From positions 186,001 through 250,000 of the forward strand of contig NZ_JBAJMV010000001.1 in NCBI RefSeq assembly GCF_036880965.1: a stretch of 64,000 nt of DNA, written 5' to 3'. This document shows, one piece after another, positions 8,899 to 16,742 of this stretch. Made by a program: the position numbers and the translations under genes. The notes under the pieces are model-generated. The model was not told where the DNA came from, made no database searches, and saw only the letters and a program-made list of their open reading frames with translations. The stretch comes from JAUASW01 sp036880965 (lineage in GTDB: Bacteria > Pseudomonadota > Gammaproteobacteria > Burkholderiales > Burkholderiaceae_C). Each line of letters begins with the position of its first letter. Positions within the stretch are counted from its first letter, which is position 1.

Positions 8899-10421
8899 CA
8901 GACGCGGAACTTGCTGACTGCCGTGAGCAGTTGCGCCGCCTGGCCTCGGAGGCTTTCTGCCGCCGCGGCCGATTGCTCCACCAGGGCGGCATTCTGTTGC
9001 GTCATCGTGTCGAGCTGGGTCACGGCGACATTGACTTCGTCGATGCCGCGGCTCTGCTCTGACGCGCCGACACTGATCCGACCGATGATCTCGCGCACCG
9101 CCTGCACGCTGTCCACGACCTGGTTCATCGTGCCGCCCGCCGTGCCAACCAGTTGCGTGCCGGCGGCCACGCGCTCGACGCTGCCGCCGATCAGCGAGCG
9201 GATCTCCTTGGCCGCCGACGCGCTTCGCTGCGCGAGGCTGCGCACTTCGGCGGCCACCACGGCGAACCCACGCCCCTGGTCACCCGCTCGCGCCGCCTCG
9301 ACCGCCGCATTCAGGGCCAGGATATTGGTCTGGAAGGCGATGCCGTCGATCGTGGCGATGATGTCGGCGATCTGGCGCGAGCTTTGATTGATCGCGTCCA
9401 TGGTCGAGACGACGTCATTGACCACGCCAAGACTGTGCTGGGCCACCGCGGCCGTGCTGTCCGCGCGCCGGTTGGCGTCGGCGGCCCCGTCTGCATTCAT
9501 GCGCACCGCCTCGGTCAGGTTCACCATCGACGCCGCAGTCTGCGCGATATTGCTGGCGGCAGCCTCGGTGCGCGCCGACAGGTCCTGATTGCCCTGCGCC
9601 ACCTCCCGGCTGGCAACCTCGATCTGCTCGGCCGACTGGCGCACCGAACGCACGATGTCGAGCAAGGCCCGCCGCGTCTGCTCGATCGCACTCATCAGGC
9701 TGCCGGAATCGCCGGACCGCACCGGCACCACAGCCTGCAGCTCGCCATCGGCGATGCGCTGCAGCGCTGCGCGAGCCAGGGACGGATCGCCACCCAGTTC
9801 CACTACCGAACTGCGCCGCATCCTGAACAGGAAGACGAGGCACAAGCCAGTGCACAGCAGCGCCAGCGACAGCACGAAGATGCCGGCCTTTGCCAGATTG
9901 CCTTGTGCCCGCGCCCGGATCTCCTGCTTTTCCTCGGCCGCCCCCTTCTTCAGCTCGATCAGCAGATCGCGCACCTGGCGCCATTGCGGCGTCTCGGTCT
10001 TGACCAGCAACGCCTTGCCTGCCTCGGGGTCGGTGGCCACCAGTTCAACCAGTCTGGCGTGCGTGGCGGCAACCTCCTTGCGCAGGCTGTCGACACGATC
10101 CAGCCCCCGCAAGGACTCTGGCTTCGGCGCGGCGGCTCGGGCCGCGGCAGCCGCCTCGTCCCAGGCCTTGGCCGCGATCTGCAGGTTCTCGTAGGCCTTC
10201 TTGTTGCCCGGCTCCAGCACGATGTTGCGCGCCGCCTGACCCATCTGCAGCCCCTGCGCATACAGTTCGCTGGTGCTGGCCGCGAAGGCGTCGGTGGTCC
10301 TGAAGTAGTCACCGACGAAACGGTCGCCATACAGCGTTGCGGCCGCAACCACCGCACCCGCGCCGAAAACCACCAGGGCGGGAATGAGCAGGGACAGCGT
10401 CAGTTGTCGGGTGTAGTTCAT
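8898..10421 (-). CDS. Methyl-accepting chemotaxis protein
   Basis: This 507-aa chemoreceptor has a transmembrane helix at residues about 9-32, a periplasmic helical sensor region of about 160 residues, a second helix (AGIFVLSLALLCTGLCLVFLF), and the cytoplasmic coiled-coil signalling domain with the conserved tip IATIDGIAFQTNILALNA. The ATG at 10421 is chosen because it begins right before the first membrane helix. The gene overlaps the following histidine kinase gene (TGATG). That pairing of receptor and kinase in one transcript is unusual enough to suggest shared sensory input. The ligand is unknown. Confidence 0.92.
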   Translation of the reverse strand: MNYTRQLTLSLLIPALVVFGAGAVVAAATLYGDRFVGDYFRTTDAFAASTSELYAQGLQMGQAARNIVLEPGNKKAYENLQIAAKAWDEAAAAARAAAPKPESLRGLDRVDSLRKEVAATHARLVELVATDPEAGKALLVKTETPQWRQVRDLLIELKKGAAEEKQEIRARAQGNLAKAGIFVLSLALLCTGLCLVFLFRMRRSSVVELGGDPSLARAALQRIADGELQAVVPVRSGDSGSLMSAIEQTRRALLDIVRSVRQSAEQIEVASREVAQGNQDLSARTEAAASNIAQTAASMVNLTEAVRMNADGAADANRRADSTAAVAQHSLGVVNDVVSTMDAINQSSRQIADIIATIDGIAFQTNILALNAAVEAARAGDQGRGFAVVAAEVRSLAQRSASAAKEIRSLIGGSVERVAAGTQLVGTAGGTMNQVVDSVQAVREIIGRISVGASEQSRGIDEVNVAVTQLDTMTQQNAALVEQSAAAAESLRGQAAQLLTAVSKFRV

Positions 10422-10559
10422 CAGGAAATGACTCCAGAGTCTGGATGGTGTACTGGCGCGCCGCTGCCACGCAGCCGGCAGGCTGCAAGCCGGCCTGAGC
10501 ATAGCGGCGCAACAGGAAAGTCGGAAGCGCGCGGGCGCTGGCGCGGGCGCTTGCCGGGT
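10422..10559. other. Intergenic region with GC-rich inverted repeats, no gene seen
   Basis: This 138-base gap between the minus-strand tlpA-like gene and the downstream chemoreceptor holds short GC-rich inverted segments (around GCAGCCGGCAGGCTGC) but no convincing coding frame or clear U-tailed terminator. The chemoreceptor promoter probably lies here. Confidence 0.4.
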
Positions 10560-11051
10560 TCAGGCCGGAGCCAGCTTGAGCAGGTCCAGCACGTCGGCCT
10601 CGAACATCTCGCCCGGGATGGCCTCGCGAAGGCGGCCCTGTGGGTCGACGGTCACCGTCATCGGCACGCTGCGGCGCGCGGTCAGGGCCGCGGCCAGCGC
10701 TCCGTTGTCGAGCACCACCGGAAAGGTCCAGCCCCGCGCGGCCATGTGGCGACGCACGGCAGCGGCATCGCCGCCCTGCACCGTGCTCAGCACTCGCAGC
10801 CGGCTGGTGCGGCTGGCCTGGTGCAGCTTCTCGACATGGACGTTGTGACGCTCGCAATAAGCGCAGCTCAGCGACCAGAACACCACGACGACCGCCCGCC
10901 CCTGCACCTGCTCCGGCGTCCAGGCCGTGCCGTCAGCGAGAGGCAGCGACGCCGGCCAGGCCACAGGCTCGCCGCGCCGGGCAGGCCCTGCCTGCAGCGC
11001 GGCAGGCAGCAGGGCCAGCGCCGGCAGCAGTTGACGACGACGCAGGCTCAT
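10560..11051 (-). CDS. TlpA/SoxW-like periplasmic thioredoxin
   Basis: The product (163 aa) has an N-terminal export signal (LLPALALLPAALQAG) and a thioredoxin-fold domain of the TlpA/ResA type with the redox motif CAYC (C63, C66) after a VVVVFWSLS strand. A cis-Pro loop (RRSVPMTVTVD) follows. Such proteins keep periplasmic thiols reduced. In sulfur oxidisers SoxW reduces the Sox carrier protein or assists cytochrome maturation. The 4-base ATGA overlap with the upstream MBL-fold gene shows they are made together, like the soxW and soxH genes known from other sox clusters. No SoxV/CcdA electron donor is encoded in the window, so the source of reductant is elsewhere. Confidence 0.82.
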   Translation of the reverse strand: MSLRRRQLLPALALLPAALQAGPARRGEPVAWPASLPLADGTAWTPEQVQGRAVVVVFWSLSCAYCERHNVHVEKLHQASRTSRLRVLSTVQGGDAAAVRRHMAARGWTFPVVLDNGALAAALTARRSVPMTVTVDPQGRLREAIPGEMFEADVLDLLKLAPA

Positions 11052-12001
11052 CGGGCGGACTGCTCCATCAGCAGGTAGGTGTTGTAGGCGTTGATGCGAT
11101 TGGCAGCGCCGAAGAGGGGCAGCTTGGAAAAGCGCGACCAGTCTGTGGCAGCGTAGGCTTCCTCGAAGGGCTGCATGTCGCGCGCAGCGTCGCCCATGGT
11201 CTTGCGCAGGTAGGCCAGGTAGTCGCGGGTCATCTGAAGGTCCTCGCGCGCGGTGGTCGAGACCGGGCCGTGGCCGGGGATGATGACACGGGTGTCGAAG
11301 GACAGCAGCCGGTCCAGCGCCCCGATCCAGCGGCCGCTATCAGCCTGGCCGACGAAGGGCACGCGGGCGCGGAACACCAGGTCGCCGGCCATCAGCAGCT
11401 TGAGCTGCGGCACATAGACCACCAGGTCCTCGGGCGTGTGCGCCGGGCCGGCCGGCTGGATCACGAAATCCAGACCGCCAAGCTGCAGGGTGACCGGGCC
11501 GCTGATCCAGCGGTCGGCCTCGACCAGGCGGGTCTTCTCATCGATCCAGGGGAACAGCTCTTCGCGACTGGCCTGCAGGCGCAACGCCGCAGTTTCCGAA
11601 TGCAGGTAGAGCTGCGCATCCTGCTCGGCAATCACCTGTGCGCCGATGGCCTTGAAGGCCTGCAGGCCGTAGATGTGGTCGGCATGGTAGTGCGTGGCGA
11701 CCACCCACTTGATCGGCGCCGGGGTGATGCCACGGATCGCCGCAATCAGCTCCTCGGCCAGCCCAGGTGACCCCAGGGCATCGACCACCAGCACGCCCTC
11801 TGGCGTGACCACGAACGCGGCGTTGGAGATGAAGTTGCGATTGGCCGCCGAGCCCAGCGCGGACTCGCCCTGCACCATCCAGGCCTGCGGAGCCACCTGC
11901 ACCGGCGTGACCTTTTGCGCGAGCGCGGCGCCACCGGCCAGCACCAGCGCCGCGGCCAGCAGGCGAGGGGCGGCAGAAAAAACAATGTGCTTTATCAGCA
12001 T
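11048..12001 (-). CDS. SoxH-like periplasmic metallo-beta-lactamase-fold hydrolase
   Basis: This 317-aa protein has a signal peptide ending at ALAQ (residue 29) and a metallo-beta-lactamase fold with the di-metal motif THYHADH (H104, H106, D108, H109), a later histidine in AGPAHTPED, the bridging aspartate in MAGDLVF and the last histidine in PGHGPV. Proteins of this type occur in sox clusters as SoxH and beside quinoprotein dehydrogenases; their substrate is not established. It is translated with the downstream TlpA-like gene and divergent from fccAB, so a role in periplasmic sulfur chemistry is likely but unproven. Confidence 0.8.
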   Translation of the reverse strand: MLIKHIVFSAAPRLLAAALVLAGGAALAQKVTPVQVAPQAWMVQGESALGSAANRNFISNAAFVVTPEGVLVVDALGSPGLAEELIAAIRGITPAPIKWVVATHYHADHIYGLQAFKAIGAQVIAEQDAQLYLHSETAALRLQASREELFPWIDEKTRLVEADRWISGPVTLQLGGLDFVIQPAGPAHTPEDLVVYVPQLKLLMAGDLVFRARVPFVGQADSGRWIGALDRLLSFDTRVIIPGHGPVSTTAREDLQMTRDYLAYLRKTMGDAARDMQPFEEAYAATDWSRFSKLPLFGAANRINAYNTYLLMEQSAR

Positions 12002-12124
12002 GTACGGATATTAAGGCTTTCGCCTCGGGCTGTCACGCTCATGGTTAGTCCCGATGGGCGGGCCCGGCGAATGTAAAGATCCTGACAGCAGGCCGGCGCA
12101 CGCTTGCCCAACAAGGAGACGCCC
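12002..12124. promoter_or_regulatory. Divergent intergenic region between soxH-like gene and fccAB
   Basis: This 123-base region must hold the promoters of the leftward soxH-like/tlpA pair and of the rightward fccAB pair. An AAGGAG ribosome site for fccA is at its right end. I see an AT-richer stretch (GGATATTAAGG) beside the leftward start, but no operator as clear as those before the three arsR genes. Confidence 0.5.
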
Positions 12125-12448
12125 ATGACACCGATTCAAGCAAGCATCTGGGCCCTGGCCCTGGCGGCCACGGCCCCGCTGGCACAGGCCCAGGCCGGCC
12201 CCGACCCGCTGTTGGCGCGCAATCTCGCCGCCACCTGCGCCAACTGCCACGGCACCGCGGGCGTGGCCAAGGGCGAGATGAAATCGCTCGCCGGCCGCAA
12301 GGAGGACGAGCTGCTGAAGCTGCTGGCCGACTACCGCAGCGGGGCGCAGCCGGCGACGATCATGCACCAGATCGTCAAGGGCTATACCGAGGACCAGCTG
12401 AAGCTGGTGGTCAAGCATTTCGCCGCGCTGCCGGCGGCCAAGCCCTGA
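12125..12448 (+). CDS. fccA: Flavocytochrome c sulfide dehydrogenase, cytochrome subunit
   Basis: The product (107 aa) is an exported monohaem cytochrome with signal peptide ending near PLAQAQA and the motif CANCH (C38, C41, H42). The body (KGEMKSLAGR, LLADYRSGAQPATIMHQIVKGY) matches the short cytochrome subunit (FccA/SoxE type) that accepts electrons from the flavoprotein FccB. The ATG at 12125 is preceded by AAGGAG; an upstream ATG at 12104 would give extra unlike residues. The gene ends 10 bases before fccB and the two form an operon. The complex oxidises sulfide to sulfane sulfur in the periplasm and passes electrons to soluble cytochromes. Confidence 0.88.
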   Translation: MTPIQASIWALALAATAPLAQAQAGPDPLLARNLAATCANCHGTAGVAKGEMKSLAGRKEDELLKLLADYRSGAQPATIMHQIVKGYTEDQLKLVVKHFAALPAAKP

Positions 12449-12458
12449 GGAGCGCGCC

Positions 12459-13748
12459 ATGACGAACACACAACAGGATTTCAAGCGCCGCCAGCTGCTG
12501 CTGGGCGGCCTCGCGCTCTCTGGCCTCGGCCTCGCCGGTTGCGCCGGCATGGCCGGCAGCGGGCCGAGCCTCGGCCGGGTGGTCGTGATCGGCGGCGGCT
12601 TCGGTGGCAGCACGGCCGCGCGCTACCTGCGCCTGTGGGGCGGCAATATCGACGTGACCCTGGTCGAGCGCAATGCCGGCTTCATCTCCTGCCCGATCTC
12701 CAACCTGGTGATCGGCGGCCACAAGCAGATGGCCGACATCAGCCGCGGCTACGAGGGCCTGAAGGCGCTGGGCGTGAAGCTGGTGCAGGGCGAGGTGGTG
12801 GCAATCGACGCTGCGGCCAAGTCCGTGCGCCTGGCCGACGGCACGAGCCTCTCGTACGACCGCCTGATCCTTTCGCCAGGCATCGACTTCATGCTCGAGG
12901 GCATTGGCGGCCTCAAGGCCGCGCTGGACAGCGGCCAGGTGCTGCACAGCTGGAAGGCCGGCCCGCAGACCGTAGCGCTGCGAAAGCAACTGCTCGACAT
13001 GCCCGACGGCGGCGTGGTGGCCATGAGCATCCCGAAGGCGCCCTACCGCTGCCCGCCCGGCCCCTACGAGCGCGCCTGCATGATTGCCAGCTACCTGAAG
13101 GCGGCCAAGCCCAAGTCCAAGCTGCTGGTGCTCGATGCCAACCCCGAGATCACCTCCAAGAAGGGCCTGTTCGAGAAGGCCTTCAAGCAGCACTACGACG
13201 GCATTCTCGAATACCGCGCCAATGCCGAGCTGAAGGAGGTGAGCAATGGCGGCAAGCTCGCCAAGCTGGAGTTCGAGGACGTCAAGGCCGACGTGCTGAA
13301 CGTGATTCCGCCGCAGCGCGCCGCCGACCTGGCGGTGAAGGCCGGCGTGGTCAACATCAACCAGCGCTGGAGCGGCGTCAACTGGCTGACGATGGAGTCC
13401 ACCGCCGCGCCCGGCGTCCATGTGCTGGGTGACGCCACCTTCCCCGGCCCCGGCATGCCCAAGTCCGGCCACATGGCCAACCAGCAGGCCAAGGTGGCGG
13501 CCGCGGCCATCATCCAGCTGCTCAAGGGCGAGGCGGTCAATGCCACGCCGGTGGTGATGAACACCTGCTACAGCTTCGTCACCGCGCGCGACGTGATCCA
13601 CGTGGCCTCGGTGCACCAGTACGACGCAACCGAGAAGACCTTCAAGCCGGTGCCGGGCTCCGGCGGCGTGTCGGCCGCGGCCAACCAGGTCGAAGGCCGC
13701 TACGCGCTGTCGTGGGCGCAGAACATCTGGGACGACATGCTGGGCTGA
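12459..13748 (+). CDS. fccB: Flavocytochrome c sulfide dehydrogenase, flavoprotein subunit
   Basis: This 429-aa FAD protein oxidises sulfide in the periplasm together with FccA (the pair is also called SoxEF). It has a Tat signal with R10-R11 followed by an apparent lipobox LAGC at C28, an FAD Rossmann motif VVVIGGGFGG (about 41-50), and the segment SCPISN, whose C78 is in the place of the cysteine covalently bound to FAD in known enzymes. C198 (YRCPPGP) and C370 (NTCYSF) match the redox-active disulfide beside the flavin. The C-terminal domain has the family ending with ALSWAQNIWDDML. GGAG lies 6 bases before the ATG. The combined Tat and lipobox features raise the possibility of membrane anchoring. 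Confidence 0.9.
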   Translation: MTNTQQDFKRRQLLLGGLALSGLGLAGCAGMAGSGPSLGRVVVIGGGFGGSTAARYLRLWGGNIDVTLVERNAGFISCPISNLVIGGHKQMADISRGYEGLKALGVKLVQGEVVAIDAAAKSVRLADGTSLSYDRLILSPGIDFMLEGIGGLKAALDSGQVLHSWKAGPQTVALRKQLLDMPDGGVVAMSIPKAPYRCPPGPYERACMIASYLKAAKPKSKLLVLDANPEITSKKGLFEKAFKQHYDGILEYRANAELKEVSNGGKLAKLEFEDVKADVLNVIPPQRAADLAVKAGVVNINQRWSGVNWLTMESTAAPGVHVLGDATFPGPGMPKSGHMANQQAKVAAAAIIQLLKGEAVNATPVVMNTCYSFVTARDVIHVASVHQYDATEKTFKPVPGSGGVSAAANQVEGRYALSWAQNIWDDMLG

Positions 13749-13774
13749 GCGACCAGCGCCGCATCAAGGGACAA

Positions 13775-13797
13775 GGCCGGCGTCAGCGACGCCGGCC
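13775..13797. terminator. Bidirectional terminator hairpin after fccB
   Basis: A perfect 10-bp GC-rich stem (13775-13784 with 13788-13797) closes a 3-base loop and is followed by TCTTC on the plus strand. It sits in the gap between the convergent fccB and TonB-like genes, so it can end transcription from both sides, although there is no long T run. Confidence 0.6.
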
Positions 13798-13815
13798 TCT
13801 TCACATGCGGCACCC

Positions 13816-14661
13816 TCATCGCCCGAGCCTGCTCGAGCGGCCGCGCTCGATGTGCCGCTGGTCGTTGGCGCTTTCCGCTTCGAGGCTGTCGGTAGGCAAT
13901 TGCCTCAGGCATTCGGCCAGGGCCTGCGGGTCGAGCGGCGCGTCGACCTTCTGTTCGGCGCGGACCTGCGGCGCCCGGCCATCCCAGGCAAACGGATTGC
14001 GAAACACCGGCGGGTCCGGGCGGCAGTCGTTCCGGTAGACCGGCGCATCGTCGGTGGCGAAGGGCGAGAACGAGATCGTCCGCTCGAAGATCAGAGGCTG
14101 GCCGGTCGGCGTGGGCGGGAGCGGGGGCATGGCCTCGATCGCCTGGCGCGCCAGGCGCTCGGCCAGCGGCGAGGTGCTCCACAGCGTTTCCAGCTGTATC
14201 AGGCGGCCGTCCGGCGCGATCTCGACACGGAAGCGGACCAGTCCCTGATCAGGCCCCTCCACCGCCGTGCCCATCAAGCTGCGCACCTGCCGACCCCAGC
14301 TGTGGCGATAGCCCTTGCTGTTCTTCAGCGCGTAGCCAGCGGCGAACGCCCACTCGGCCGCGGTGGGCGCGGGTGGCGCGGCCTGAGTCGCGGGTGGGCG
14401 GTCCAGCACCGGTGGCGGCTCGAGCGGCAGCGCGCGAGCCTCGATGGATGGCTCAGGCAAGGTAGGCGCCAGCAGCACCTCTGGCGCTGCGGGCGCCGCG
14501 GGCGGCTCGGGCGGCACGAGGACAAGCTGAATGACCGACTGCGGCGCGCGGGCGCCCTTCGAGGCGCGCTGCAGCAGCCCGCCGGCGAGCACGAGCGCCA
14601 GCCCGTGCACGCACAGCACGACCAGGGCGGCCAGCGAATGCCTGAGTCTGTCGGGGTCCAT
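13816..14661 (-). CDS. TonB-like energy-transducer/periplasmic protein
   Basis: The product (281 aa) has a short cytoplasmic start, one transmembrane helix (LAALVVLCVHGLALVLAGGLL, about 11-31), a Pro/Ala-rich periplasmic stretch and a TonB-like C-terminal fold (VRFRVEIAPDGRLIQLETLWSTSP, AIEAMPPLPP). TonB proteins pass inner-membrane energy to outer-membrane receptors. After this fold the protein has an unusual extra tail of roughly 75 residues with two cysteines. ExbB/ExbD partners and a receptor are not in the window, so its client is unknown. The start chosen is the ATG at 14661, just before the membrane helix. It is divergent from the ArsR-rhodanese gene and could share its operator. Confidence 0.72.
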   Translation of the reverse strand: MDPDRLRHSLAALVVLCVHGLALVLAGGLLQRASKGARAPQSVIQLVLVPPEPPAAPAAPEVLLAPTLPEPSIEARALPLEPPPVLDRPPATQAAPPAPTAAEWAFAAGYALKNSKGYRHSWGRQVRSLMGTAVEGPDQGLVRFRVEIAPDGRLIQLETLWSTSPLAERLARQAIEAMPPLPPTPTGQPLIFERTISFSPFATDDAPVYRNDCRPDPPVFRNPFAWDGRAPQVRAEQKVDAPLDPQALAECLRQLPTDSLEAESANDQRHIERGRSSRLGR

Positions 14662-14701
14662 CGAACGTCCCTGCCGCGTGCTGCCAACCAGCCGCGGCTT
14701 C

Positions 14702-14735
14702 GCCAATCATTCTAACCATCGTTAGAATGATTGGC
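14702..14735. promoter_or_regulatory. Perfect 34-nt palindromic operator before the ArsR-rhodanese gene
   Basis: A perfect 15-bp inverted repeat (14702-14716 and 14721-14735) with a 4-base CATC spacer abuts the ATG at 14736. A TAGAAT -10-like box (14723-14728) lies in the right arm, so the palindrome covers the core promoter and any transcript would begin at or just before the start codon. It is a strong candidate operator for the ArsR domain encoded next to it and could also control the leftward TonB-like gene, whose start is 41 bases away. Confidence 0.8.
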
Positions 14736-15395
14736 ATGAACAAGCGACACACCAAGGACCTGCTCTACGAGCAGGTGGCGCGCATCGGCAAGGCCCTGTC
14801 CAGCCCCAAGCGGCTGGAGCTGCTGGGGCTGCTGGCGCAGGGCGAGAAATCGGTCGAGCAGATGGCAGGCGAGCTCGGCATCGACATCAAGCTGGCCAGC
14901 GCCCACCTGCGGGCCTTGCGTGAGGCGCAGCTGGTGGGCTCGCGCAAGGACGGCAAGTACGTCGTGTACCGGCTTGCCGGCGACGACGTGGCCGGCCTGT
15001 GGGTCAGGCTGCGCGAGGTGGCCGAGGCGCACCTGGACGAGTTGCGCGTCGCACTCGACCGCATGGTGGCTGAGCCCTCGAAGCTGCTGAGCCTGGATCG
15101 CAACACCCTGCTCAGGCGCGCCAGGCGCGGCGAGCTGCTGATCATCGACGTGCGACCGCAGGAGGAATATCAGCAGGCCCACCTGCCGTTCGCCCGCTCC
15201 ATGCCGCTGCAGGAACTGGCCAGCCGCATGACCGAGCTGCCGCGCGACAAGGACATCGTGGCCTATTGCCGCGGCCCGTTCTGCCTGTTCTCGGAAGAGG
15301 CGCATCGGCTGCTCAGCCGCCATGGCTACCGTGTGCACAAGCTGCTGGACGGCGTAAGCGAATGGCAAGCGGCCGGCATGCCGTTGGCGAGCTGA
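14736..15395 (+). CDS. ArsR-family regulator fused to a rhodanese domain
   Basis: This 219-aa fusion has an ArsR-type winged helix (about 15-90; recognition region IDIKLASAHLRAL, wing RKDGKYVVYRL) joined to a C-terminal rhodanese domain (about 115-219). The rhodanese active loop is YCRGPFCLFS with the catalytic cysteine C178 and a second cysteine C183. A natural reading is a repressor whose DNA binding is controlled by persulfidation or disulfide/polysulfide formation in the sulfurtransferase loop. An in-frame ATG at 14727 lies inside the palindrome; the ATG at 14736 is preferred. There is no ribosome site, consistent with a leaderless message. The gene is followed closely by an MFS transporter. 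Confidence 0.9.
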   Translation: MNKRHTKDLLYEQVARIGKALSSPKRLELLGLLAQGEKSVEQMAGELGIDIKLASAHLRALREAQLVGSRKDGKYVVYRLAGDDVAGLWVRLREVAEAHLDELRVALDRMVAEPSKLLSLDRNTLLRRARRGELLIIDVRPQEEYQQAHLPFARSMPLQELASRMTELPRDKDIVAYCRGPFCLFSEEAHRLLSRHGYRVHKLLDGVSEWQAAGMPLAS

Positions 15396-15419
15396 GCCCA
15401 AGCGACCGATCGCCCGCAC

Positions 15420-16715
15420 ATGCAGCATCAGCAAGGCATCCAGTCCAATCTGCCGCAGTTCCTGCACCAGCTGCTGCAGGTGCTGCTGGTGGGCCTGACC
15501 CTGGGCATGATGCGCACCGTGGTGCCCGCCCTGGCTGAGCGCGAGTTCGGCGTGCCGCGGACCTCGTTCCTGCTGCTGACGACCTTCGTGATCGCCTTCG
15601 GTGTCGTCAAGGCGGTGATGAATTTCGTGGCCGGACGCCTGTCCGAGCGGGTCGGACGCCGACGCGTGCTGCTGCTGGGCTGGCTGGCGGCCCTGCCAGT
15701 GCCGGTCATGGTCGCCCTTGCGCCGAGCTGGGGCTGGGTGGTCGCGTCAACAGTGCTGCTGGGCATGAACCAGGGACTGACCTGGTCGATGACGCAGACC
15801 GCCCAGCTCGACCTCACCAGCCCGCGCGAGCGCGGCCTCACGCTGGGGCTGAACGAGTTCGCCGGCTACGCGGGCGTGGCCCTGGCAGGGATCGCCACCG
15901 CCGCCCTGGCGAGCTGGCTGGGGCCCCGCCAGGGGCTGCTGCTGTTCGGGCTCGCGGTCGTCCTCGTCGCGATCGTGCTGACGCTGCGCTGGGTGCGCGA
16001 GACCCTGCCCTGGGCACGCGCCGATGCGGCGCGACAGGCCGCCGCGGGCCATTCGGCCGGCTTGCCACCCGCGCGCTATCCCCACCCGGTCTCGAGCGAG
16101 CCCGGCAGCTGGGAGCTGTTCGCGCTGCTGAGCTGGCGCGACCGGCGGTTCTTCGCCCTGAGCCAGGCCGGCCTGGTGGAGAAGTTCGTCGACGCGCTGG
16201 TCTGGGTGTTCTATCCGATCTACCTGCAGCAGCACGGCCTGAGCCTCACCCAGAGCAGCGCGGTCATCGGCGTCTACGGCCTCAGCTGGGGAGCCTCACA
16301 GCTGTTCACCGGTCGCCTGTCCGACCACATCGGCCGGCATCGACCCACCGTCGCGGGCATGTGGCTGTGCGGCGCCGGCGTGGCCCTGATGCTGCAGGGC
16401 CAGGGCATGACCTGGTGGTCGCTGTCAGCGGCGCTGTCGGGGATGGGCATGGCCCTGCTCTACCCCAACCTGTCCGCCGCCGTGGCTGACATCTCTCACC
16501 CGACTTGGCGCGGCTCGGCCATCGGCATCTATCGTTTCTGGCGCGATCTGGGCTACGGCATCGGCGCGCTGGGCCTCGGCCTGATGGCGCAGTGGAGCGG
16601 CGATGTGGAGGCCGCCTTCCGCTTCGTCTCGCTGTCGATGGGCGCCTCTGGCGTCCTGCTGTGGTGGCTGGGCGAAGAAACGCACCCGCGGCTCAACCCG
16701 GCGCAAATGACCTGA
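15420..16715 (+). CDS. MFS transporter
   Basis: This 431-aa protein has about twelve hydrophobic segments in two halves and the MFS loop-2 signature in GRLSERVGRRR (N-half) and GRLSDHIGRHRP (C-half). It is a secondary transporter of the inner membrane. The substrate cannot be read from sequence; the strongest clue is context, as it follows the ArsR-rhodanese regulator by 24 bases and is very likely regulated by it. Export of a sulfur compound or a toxic ion is possible. The gene converges with the cytochrome gene that ends at 16743. Confidence 0.87.
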   Translation: MQHQQGIQSNLPQFLHQLLQVLLVGLTLGMMRTVVPALAEREFGVPRTSFLLLTTFVIAFGVVKAVMNFVAGRLSERVGRRRVLLLGWLAALPVPVMVALAPSWGWVVASTVLLGMNQGLTWSMTQTAQLDLTSPRERGLTLGLNEFAGYAGVALAGIATAALASWLGPRQGLLLFGLAVVLVAIVLTLRWVRETLPWARADAARQAAAGHSAGLPPARYPHPVSSEPGSWELFALLSWRDRRFFALSQAGLVEKFVDALVWVFYPIYLQQHGLSLTQSSAVIGVYGLSWGASQLFTGRLSDHIGRHRPTVAGMWLCGAGVALMLQGQGMTWWSLSAALSGMGMALLYPNLSAAVADISHPTWRGSAIGIYRFWRDLGYGIGALGLGLMAQWSGDVEAAFRFVSLSMGASGVLLWWLGEETHPRLNPAQMT

Positions 16716-16742
16716 CCCTGGGGTCCAGGCCCGTCGCTGCGC

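Noticed and set aside
7234..9387. A long plus-strand open frame opposite the sensor kinase gene
   Set aside because: No recognisable domain, and it spans the boundary of two real minus-strand genes.
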